Assembly: GCA_963169875.1 (NCBI GenBank)
Contig: CAUJEL010000018.1
Span: forward strand, 1 to 50,911
Length of the DNA: 50,911 bases
Source: Candidatus Zhuqueibacterota bacterium
Lineage (GTDB): Bacteria; Zhuqueibacterota; Zhuqueibacteria; Residuimicrobiales; Residuimicrobiaceae
Reading direction: 5' to 3'
How positions within the stretch are numbered: the stretch's first letter is position 1; every line of letters starts with the position of its first letter. The notes beneath the pieces are model-generated. The model was not told the origin of the DNA and searched no databases. It saw only the letters and a list, made by a program, of their open reading frames with translations. This document shows positions 44,880 through 50,911 of this stretch, in pieces. The translations under genes and the position numbers were made by a program.

Positions 44880-47057
44880 TCAGTTACCATTCAGATTAAA
44901 TACTTCACGCCAAAACTCCCATCCGTCCCGCGCCACATGCTTGTCCTTGGGCGGCCGGATGCCATGACGGCCGTTGGGATAGAGCATCAGTGTAAACTCC
45001 TTGTCCAAATCCTGCCATTTGTCCACGAGCTGCAGCGTGTTCTGCATATGCACGTTGTCATCCATCGTGCCATGACTGATATAGAGCGGCCCCTTGAGTT
45101 TGTCCGCATGCGTCAAAACCGAAGCAGCCGTATACCCGTCGGGATTCTCCGCAGGCGTATCCATGAAACGCTCCGTGTAGACACTATCATAAAGACGCCA
45201 ATCCGTGACCGAGAATTCAGCCAGCCCGTGGGTGAAATAATCAGCTGCGGCTGTCATCGCCATCAGCGTGGCATAGCCGCCATAGCTGCCGCCTGTGATG
45301 CCGATGCGCGTCGAATCGACAAAGGGGATGCTGCGCAGCCATTTCACCGCGGCGATGTAATCCTGCATCTCATATTTGCCCAGCTGGCGATGCATGAGAC
45401 CGGCTGCTTTTTTGCCAAAGTGCCCCGCGCCGCGATGATCCACACTGAAGACGATGATGCCCTGCTGCGCCATAAAGTGCGCGCTCAGACGTGGATAGGT
45501 ATGACTCACTGACGGCGCGCCCGGACCGCCATAGATTTGAAACAGGACCGGATACTTTTTATCGAAATCCAGATCCGGCGGCAAGGTCCATTTGGCCGGC
45601 AGATCGTAGCCATCCCCGGAGGGAATGGTGAACATCTCGGTCACACCCAGGTTGTATTCGTCCATCGCAGGCAATTTCTGATCGGCAATGGTGCGCAACA
45701 CCGCTCCCTTTTGCTCTTTGAGCACCATTCTGCCCGGCTGCGCAGCGCTGTTGTATGTGTCGATAAAAAAACGGCCGTGCGGAGAGACCGAACAAGTGTG
45801 CGCCCCGGTCTCGGCGGTCAACCGCCGCATATTTTTACCGCTGAAATCTATTCTGTAAAGATGCTTCTCCACCGGATTCATATCCGCCGCCGAGAAATAG
45901 ATCACCTGTTTTTTTTCATCCACATGCTCTATGCCGCGGACATCCCAGTTCCCCCGGGTGATCCGCCGGATCAATGTTCCGTCAACACGGTAATGATAGA
46001 GATGCGACCAGCCATCGACATTGCTGCGCAGCAAAAAACTCTTTCCGCCGTCAACAAAAGTGATATCCTCAAAAAACTCCACCCAGCTCGGCTGGCGTTC
46101 TTCATAGATCAGTTTTTTGACGCCCGTTTCCGGCACGGCGCTGTAAAGGACCAAATGATCCTGGCCCCGGTTCATCCATTGAAACAAGAGCTGCCTGCTG
46201 TCCGGCGTCCAGAACGGCCAGGCAAGGTAGTGATCCGCTTCCGCATCGGTGTCGACCCAGACGATTCGCCCGGTACGGACATGCGCGATCCCCAATCGCA
46301 CTTTCGGATTGGCATCGCCCGCCTTGGGATAGCGCTGTACTTCCAACTCGCCGTGGATGCCATCGGCCTTGACCAGGGTGAATACCGGCACGGTCGCATC
46401 ATCGAAACGCAGGAAAGCGATCATCTCACTGTTGGGCGACCACCAGAAGGCGCAGTACTGCGAGCGGCGGCCAAGAATTTCTTCGTAATAGACCCACGAA
46501 GCCCAGCCATTGAGAATGGTCGCAGAACCATCCAAAGTGAGTTGTTTCTCCACACCGGAAGTAACTCCGGTGACAAATAGATTGTTATCCCGGGTATAAG
46601 CCACCCACTGCTGATCCGGTGATAAACGCGGCGTGTTCTCTTTTGCCGGCGTACGGGTCAGCTGCTTGAGCTGTTGCAGAGAGATGTCGTAATAATAGAG
46701 ATCATCATCTTTTTCCAGCAGGGCCCTGTTTAAATCCGCACTGCGCGCCAGGGGACGCTCCAGCGACAGGCCCTTTGGCAATGAGGCAGAAAGCGCCTTC
46801 CAGTCCATAAAAGGCGTTTCCGCACCACTGCGAACATCAACTTTGTATAGGACGGCATTGCCGCGTCCTTCGCCCCCGGGATAAGCAAGATAAGTTTGAT
46901 CATCCAGCCATTTTTCGATACGCGGAAGTTGCGTCATCAGCCGCGGTTCACCGCGCAAAAAAGACTGCTGGAATGTCAGCGGTTTTTCACCGGCGACACT
47001 CACGGTGAAGGCAGAACAGAGCACCCATGCGCAGATTATTTTTCTCTTCAATTTCAT
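44880..47057 (-). CDS. S9 family serine peptidase (dipeptidyl peptidase IV-like)
   Basis: 725 residues with a signal peptide (KIICAWVLCSAFTVSVAG). An N-terminal eight-blade DPPIV propeller (about 40-470; e.g. TPRLSPDQQWVAYTRDNNLF) is followed by the alpha/beta hydrolase domain from about 490. The catalytic triad is Ser591 (GGSYGGYAT), Asp666 or Asp667 (HGTMDDNVH) and His698 (GRHGIRP). The propeller has YYEEILGRRSQY, carrying the Glu-Glu motif that binds the substrate N-terminus in DPPIV. It probably removes Xaa-Pro dipeptides in the periplasm. AAAGGA lies six bases before the ATG. Confidence 0.93.
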   Translation of the reverse strand: MKLKRKIICAWVLCSAFTVSVAGEKPLTFQQSFLRGEPRLMTQLPRIEKWLDDQTYLAYPGGEGRGNAVLYKVDVRSGAETPFMDWKALSASLPKGLSLERPLARSADLNRALLEKDDDLYYYDISLQQLKQLTRTPAKENTPRLSPDQQWVAYTRDNNLFVTGVTSGVEKQLTLDGSATILNGWASWVYYEEILGRRSQYCAFWWSPNSEMIAFLRFDDATVPVFTLVKADGIHGELEVQRYPKAGDANPKVRLGIAHVRTGRIVWVDTDAEADHYLAWPFWTPDSRQLLFQWMNRGQDHLVLYSAVPETGVKKLIYEERQPSWVEFFEDITFVDGGKSFLLRSNVDGWSHLYHYRVDGTLIRRITRGNWDVRGIEHVDEKKQVIYFSAADMNPVEKHLYRIDFSGKNMRRLTAETGAHTCSVSPHGRFFIDTYNSAAQPGRMVLKEQKGAVLRTIADQKLPAMDEYNLGVTEMFTIPSGDGYDLPAKWTLPPDLDFDKKYPVLFQIYGGPGAPSVSHTYPRLSAHFMAQQGIIVFSVDHRGAGHFGKKAAGLMHRQLGKYEMQDYIAAVKWLRSIPFVDSTRIGITGGSYGGYATLMAMTAAADYFTHGLAEFSVTDWRLYDSVYTERFMDTPAENPDGYTAASVLTHADKLKGPLYISHGTMDDNVHMQNTLQLVDKWQDLDKEFTLMLYPNGRHGIRPPKDKHVARDGWEFWREVFNLNGN

Positions 47058-47369
47058 GGCTTTTCCTTTCTCTGGATATTTCCAGATGAAAAATTACTAA
47101 AAAATGTTACAAGAACCAATATTTTTTGCAGCAGCGCATTTGCCAGGCAGCCGCAAAGGCTTTGCTGCCTCCTGGTACAGGTATTGCGTGTCTCGTCACA
47201 TTTTACGCAAATTTGAAAAATATCTATTGAAAATGAATAAAAAAGGCTTTATCTTTAACTAAAGGCTTCCGGGGCATCCAGCTATTTTCCTTCCGCTTTC
47301 GGTATGACATTGGACCCTTGCTAGGCATCTGGGTGGTTGGGCATACTTAACCGTTGATGAAGGTTTGCT
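47058..47369. other. Divergent intergenic region with a plus-strand promoter
   Basis: It separates the S9 peptidase from the plus-strand envelope genes. It contains a sigma-70 type promoter for the plus strand (47227-47255) and no gene. Confidence 0.6.
47227..47255 (+). promoter_or_regulatory. Candidate sigma-70 type promoter of the envelope gene cluster
   Basis: TTGAAA (47227-47232) and TATCTT (47250-47255) are 17 bases apart. The start would be near 47262, about 108 bases before the TTG start codon of the first gene. The match is moderate. Confidence 0.45.
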
Positions 47370-48635
47370 TTGAAGGGTATCGCCGTTTCTCTGTTATTAC
47401 TCCATGGAATTCTGCAACCACTCCATGCCGGTCATCTTATTTCGGATTCGGGTGCCCTTGAGTGCCTGCTGGAAAAACAGGGCTTCACAGCGGTTTATAC
47501 CAGCCATAGTGGTGACACCAAGTTAACCGTTTCCTATGAAAACAGGACCTTCAGGAATGAGGTATTGGCAGCGGGTGTCGTATTAGGCGCCATAAATGAT
47601 TTCGTCAGCGACTCCTGCCGCGTGGTTCTGATCCCTCATCGCAATGGCGTTGCAATGGGTTCAGTCGCTATTGATATATCAATATACCGTTCTTTCATAA
47701 CTGGCCAGACCGAGCAAAACGTTTTTGTTAAAAGTCTGGATTTTGACGACAAGGGTGACTTGTCAGCATTGGCGGCCAGCACTCTGAAGAGGAAGCGCCA
47801 ATTTCCCCTGGCAGACCTGCTCATCCATCCCAGCGTCACGATGCAGTTCGGCAACTATGATGACGTTGTGAAAGCGACGTTGGGATTGACGCCCGAACTT
47901 AATGTGGATGTCTGGCGCGGAGCAACACTGACAGCACGTGTGTTATTTCCGATGTACGATGAACTGGGCATTTATACGCTCGACCCGCGTTTGCTGCGTC
48001 TGTCACTTTTCCAGGCTTTTCGCCTTTCCTCGGACGATTTGTTTTTTGCCCAGATTGGCGTCTTCGAACCGGATCGCTGGGGAATTGCCGGGGAATGGGC
48101 GCACTCTCTCTACGGACGCCGTTTTTTGCTGGGCTGCATGGGCCAATACAGCGGTTTTTTTCTGCATCAGGAAGGCGTCATCAATTATTCTCCCTGGCGC
48201 ACCGGCACCGGACAAATTTACGGCAAATATTTTGCACCGCGCTATGATCTCATGATACAGCTGGCATATACAAAATATCTGTTCTCTGAAAACGGGCCGA
48301 GCATCCAGATCAGCCGCAAGTTCGCCGATCTCGAAATCGGATTGCTGGCGGCCAAAACAAACATCGACAAGTTTGGCGGTCTGGTTTTAAAAATACCATT
48401 ATCGCCGCAGAAATCAGGCAATCCACAAAAATTGCGGATGCGCTTGCCTGAGTACCATACCTGGAAATATGAATCCACTTCCCTGGCACATACCCAGGGG
48501 CAGACGGTTCAGACCGGTGTGATGGTCACCTCTGCGATGGAAGCGTTGGATTGGCTACACTTTTTTGTGCCGACATACATAAAAAACAATATTGCGCTCT
48601 GGAAAACAGCCAGGCAATACCTGGAGATGCAATAA
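47370..48635 (+). CDS. Outer-membrane beta-barrel protein, YjbH-like
   Basis: 421 residues with a signal peptide (AVSLLLLHGILQPLHAG). The start is TTG at 47370, with AAGG seven bases upstream and no suitable ATG nearby. After an N-terminal domain (residues 30-140; LIPHRNGVAMGSVAIDI), alternating hydrophobic strands such as TLTARVLFPMYDELG, ADLEIGLLAAKT and YGKYFAPRYDLMIQLAYTKYLF suggest a beta-barrel. It resembles the second half of YjbH-family exopolysaccharide proteins. The protein starting at 50376 looks like the other half, so this may be a split YjbH system. The family call is tentative. Confidence 0.62.
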   Translation: MKGIAVSLLLLHGILQPLHAGHLISDSGALECLLEKQGFTAVYTSHSGDTKLTVSYENRTFRNEVLAAGVVLGAINDFVSDSCRVVLIPHRNGVAMGSVAIDISIYRSFITGQTEQNVFVKSLDFDDKGDLSALAASTLKRKRQFPLADLLIHPSVTMQFGNYDDVVKATLGLTPELNVDVWRGATLTARVLFPMYDELGIYTLDPRLLRLSLFQAFRLSSDDLFFAQIGVFEPDRWGIAGEWAHSLYGRRFLLGCMGQYSGFFLHQEGVINYSPWRTGTGQIYGKYFAPRYDLMIQLAYTKYLFSENGPSIQISRKFADLEIGLLAAKTNIDKFGGLVLKIPLSPQKSGNPQKLRMRLPEYHTWKYESTSLAHTQGQTVQTGVMVTSAMEALDWLHFFVPTYIKNNIALWKTARQYLEMQ

Positions 48636-48694
48636 ATCGAGTAAAAAATATTAACTGGGATAATATCTTTTTACACATTTCACAGGAGGGTACC

Positions 48695-50284
48695 ATGTTA
48701 AAAAGAAGTCATTCTGTCCTGGGGCTCCTGCTGCTTCTGGCCACAACAACGTTGTTGTGGAATTGCAGCCTGCAACAGACCGACGATCCCCTTTCGGCAA
48801 CGAACTATCGAATCGACGAAATGAGTTCGTTGAGCACCGCGGCCAATATCGAGCGCGAACTTTTCTACCCGCGTGAAACCATCATCCTCTCCATGGAGAA
48901 ACTGGTGCCGCAGTGCCAGACACGCATTGAAATCATCCAGGTCGCATCAGACCAAGTCCTTCGCACACTTTTGGTTTTGTCCGATGAAAATGGCAACATT
49001 GTGAATTTGCCTGTGTGGTATAACATCGGCGTCAATGCCCAGGGTGATCTCGAAGATATGTCCGGTAATTATTACATCCATATCCTGCAGATGAACACCC
49101 GCGGTCTGTATAATAACCTGAAAATCCCGTTCACCGTGGCGCCCGCACCCGCCCCGTTTGCCATGATCTGGCCGTCGACGGCGGATGGTAAATTTCAGGG
49201 TGGCTCGGTGTTGACAGGCGGATCGCTCTATGCCGCCGGCAGCGGATTCGCAGCCAATGCGACCATTCATCTGTACGTGTGCAATAAAGTCACCGGATAC
49301 ACGGTTGGCGATCCCTTGAACGATGTTACCGGCGCCGCTGAAATGGTCACCACCGACGCAGCCGGCACGATTGCCCCCACGCAGGTATGGGCACCAGCAA
49401 ACACGCTGGGTATCTACGATCTGATCGCTGACAGCGAACCCTTTGGCCAATACAATGATGGCGATGTCATATTTAATCCTCTGCTGACGAGCCTGAGCGT
49501 CACCGAACCGCCTGCCTACACGGACATCATCCAGGATATCGCCTGCACGGCCTCCGGCGTATTCAGCGACCAGTTTGCGGACACAGATGCCATCTATGGC
49601 AAGGTCATTCCCGGCCGCCTCTCAGCAGCCTTGCAGGAAGAAGTGGCCATCTACGTCATGCTGCACAAGAATGTCTGGAACAGCGGTGATCCGTTGCTCA
49701 ATATTCTCACCGTCGGCAGTCTCTCTTCTCCGATTTATTGCCTGATGGATCCTACGTCCGGAGCCATCCAGCTTGTGGAGCTGCGCGGAGTTGCCAAAAA
49801 GAACGAGGCCGCTCCGGTACGCCTCTGGCCTTGTCAATACGACGTGATTGTGGACGTAAATTTGAACAGAGTCTATGATCCGGGTGTGGATATACTCGAT
49901 GGCGGCGCCCGTCCGGGCTTCCAGGTCGGCGACGGTGCCTGTTCGGGCGGCATCAAGATGATCTATGGGCATTATGGCGAATACTGGAATTGTGGTGTAG
50001 GCAACCAGATGGTGCGGGTGCAACTGATCGATGCCAACGGTCTGCCCATCACAGACGCCCGAGTCGTCTGGAAACTCGACAAGGGCACGGGACAAGTCGA
50101 TCCTTTGTATAGCTTTACAGATGACCAGGGATTTGCCGAATCCTATTTCTCGGGCGGCAGAATGGGCGACTGGAACCAGATTCGCGCCATTTATCTCTCC
50201 GGAAACAGGCAATATCAGATGCGCATCTATCTGTGGGGCAACCTCTGCTACACCCACAATCAGGGCGTTGTCGTTGGATATTAA
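48695..50284 (+). CDS. Secreted Ig-like (Big_1-type) protein of the YjbH-like locus
   Basis: 529 residues with a signal peptide (SVLGLLLLLATTTLLWNCS). A Cys at the end of the hydrophobic stretch suggests a lipoprotein, though WNC is a poor lipobox. A central region (WPSTADGKFQGGSVLTGGSLYAAGSGF … VCNKVTGYTVG) follows. A calcium-loop-like stretch (DVNLNRVYDPGVDILDGG) comes next, then a C-terminal Big_1/invasin-like domain (VRVQLIDANGLPITDARVVWKLDKG). The ATG at 48695 has AGGAGG six bases upstream; the longer frame to 48551 overlaps the previous gene. It ends at a strong terminator. Its function is unknown; it may be a surface adhesin or matrix protein. Confidence 0.75.
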   Translation: MLKRSHSVLGLLLLLATTTLLWNCSLQQTDDPLSATNYRIDEMSSLSTAANIERELFYPRETIILSMEKLVPQCQTRIEIIQVASDQVLRTLLVLSDENGNIVNLPVWYNIGVNAQGDLEDMSGNYYIHILQMNTRGLYNNLKIPFTVAPAPAPFAMIWPSTADGKFQGGSVLTGGSLYAAGSGFAANATIHLYVCNKVTGYTVGDPLNDVTGAAEMVTTDAAGTIAPTQVWAPANTLGIYDLIADSEPFGQYNDGDVIFNPLLTSLSVTEPPAYTDIIQDIACTASGVFSDQFADTDAIYGKVIPGRLSAALQEEVAIYVMLHKNVWNSGDPLLNILTVGSLSSPIYCLMDPTSGAIQLVELRGVAKKNEAAPVRLWPCQYDVIVDVNLNRVYDPGVDILDGGARPGFQVGDGACSGGIKMIYGHYGEYWNCGVGNQMVRVQLIDANGLPITDARVVWKLDKGTGQVDPLYSFTDDQGFAESYFSGGRMGDWNQIRAIYLSGNRQYQMRIYLWGNLCYTHNQGVVVGY

Positions 50285-50294
50285 TGGATTGCAG

Positions 50295-50336
50295 TAAAAA
50301 AAGGAGTTGCCGCCGCGGCGCGCAACTCCTTTTTTT
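50295..50336 (+). terminator. Intrinsic terminator after the Ig-like protein gene
   Basis: AAAAAAAGGAGTTGC and GCAACTCC-TTTTTTT form a perfect stem around CGCCGCGGCGC, with a T-run on the plus strand. It starts 11 bases after the stop at 50284, and the T-rich arm on both sides allows action in either direction. Confidence 0.92.
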
Positions 50337-50375
50337 ATGTGGATTTCTCCGGAACACGATCAAGGATGACAAGTG

Positions 50376-50911
50376 ATGAGATGGTCCCTGGTAATGATGC
50401 ACTGCAGAAATAAAGTACCAATCTGGATTATGGTTGGTTTCCTGACGATGGCCTATCTGCTGACCATAGCCCCCACCGCCAAAGGGCAATCGACTCTGCT
50501 TGGCATCAATGGCGCCATTATTACGCCGAATGCTTATTTGCAACCCGACGCCGCACTCGGCGTCGGCATCTCTTATCTCCCCCATCCTTATTATACAGTC
50601 GATCAAAAATTCCGCGATAACCGCATCATCCATGCCTCCATCACCTTTCTCCCCTTCATCGAAGTGGTGTTCGGGGTAGTGCAGCCCTACGGCGAAGTGT
50701 ATGGCATTGGCGACCGCACCGCGGCCTTCCGCTTTCGCGTGAAAAAAGAAGACCGTCGATGGCCGCAAATCGTCATCGGCACGCAGGATCCGTTTGGCGT
50801 GGCCGCGCAAGACTGGGCGCAGCGGTTTTGCGCCCTGTATATGGTTGGATCCAAAAGCTTCAAAATACCGTATCTGCAGCAGGTCAGTTTACACCTGGGC
50901 CACGGCGTGGA
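50376..50911 (+). CDS. YjbH-domain-like exported protein, N-terminal part (cut by window end)
   Basis: The first ~178 residues are visible. A signal peptide (IWIMVGFLTMAYLLTIAPTAKGQ) precedes LLGINGAIITPNAYLQPDAALGVGIS, then FLPFIEVVFGVVQPYG and RRWPQIVIGTQDPFGVAAQDWAQRFCALYMVGSKSF. The start 'GxxGlixxPnAxxxpdgxlgvg' and 'PxxxxGxqD' pattern fit YjbH-type outer-membrane proteins. ATG 50376 (AAGGA nine bases upstream) is used; GTG 50373 is possible. The rest of the gene lies beyond the window. The family call is moderate. Confidence 0.6.
   Translation, partial: MRWSLVMMHCRNKVPIWIMVGFLTMAYLLTIAPTAKGQSTLLGINGAIITPNAYLQPDAALGVGISYLPHPYYTVDQKFRDNRIIHASITFLPFIEVVFGVVQPYGEVYGIGDRTAAFRFRVKKEDRRWPQIVIGTQDPFGVAAQDWAQRFCALYMVGSKSFKIPYLQQVSLHLGHGV

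Overview
The window looks like a chromosomal segment of a Gram-negative, uncultured-type bacterium of the FCB superphylum (KSB1, Calditrichota or a similar lineage; inferred, not provable here). The signs are three secreted proteins ending in a FlgD-like/type IX-style 'YPNPF' C-terminal domain, a gingipain-family C25 protease, long two-component-type propeller repeats, and outer-membrane polysaccharide export proteins. Base composition is moderately GC-rich except for a clearly AT-rich block at about 10.0-13.9 kb.

Region 1 (1-24.4 kb, all on the minus strand): an exopolysaccharide/O-antigen type locus. It reads, in transcription order from 24.1 kb downwards: SLBB export protein (Wza-like), chain-length regulator (Wzz-like), hexapeptide N-acyltransferase, UDP-GlcNAc 2-epimerase (WecB), outer-membrane Wzi-like protein, methyltransferase, flippase (Wzx), methyltransferase, an AT-rich core (membrane protein, O-antigen polymerase/ligase, GT2, methyltransferase), two GT4 glycosyltransferases, a WecA-like priming transferase, and a 1883-residue C25 protease. 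A good sigma-70 type promoter with a palindrome in its spacer precedes the export gene, and a strong intrinsic terminator/attenuator sits after the Wzz-like gene. The whole makes a Wzx/Wzy-dependent pathway: priming (WecA), sugar supply (WecB and acyltransferase), assembly (GTs and methyltransferases), flipping, polymerisation and export.

Region 2 (24.3-32.0 kb): a giant secreted FN3 plus nine-repeat protein and a miniature relative (FN3 plus C-terminal domain only), with a sigma-54 activator (AAA+ and Fis-type HTH, no receiver domain). Candidate sigma-54 (-24/-12) promoters precede both the activator operon and the giant protein gene, suggesting a small sigma-54 regulon. A RhuM-family gene broken by one in-frame TAA and REP-like repeats lie between the two FN3 genes.

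Region 3 (32.3-37.4 kb): housekeeping genes: a CbiO/EcfA-like ABC ATPase, dGTPase (dgt), PHP-family histidinol phosphatase, a MEMO1-family protein, and a divergent aldo/keto reductase. Region 4 (37.6-47.1 kb): a membrane sensor with a 14-repeat periplasmic propeller joined to a SpoIIE-type PP2C phosphatase, a serine beta-lactamase-like hydrolase, a Fic AMPylase-family protein, tRNA-Lys(TTT) with a probable frameshifted integrase remnant, and an S9 peptidase. Region 5 (47.2 kb to the end, plus strand): a beta-barrel protein, a secreted Ig-like protein and the start of a YjbH-like protein, probably a second envelope/polysaccharide-related locus cut by the window end.
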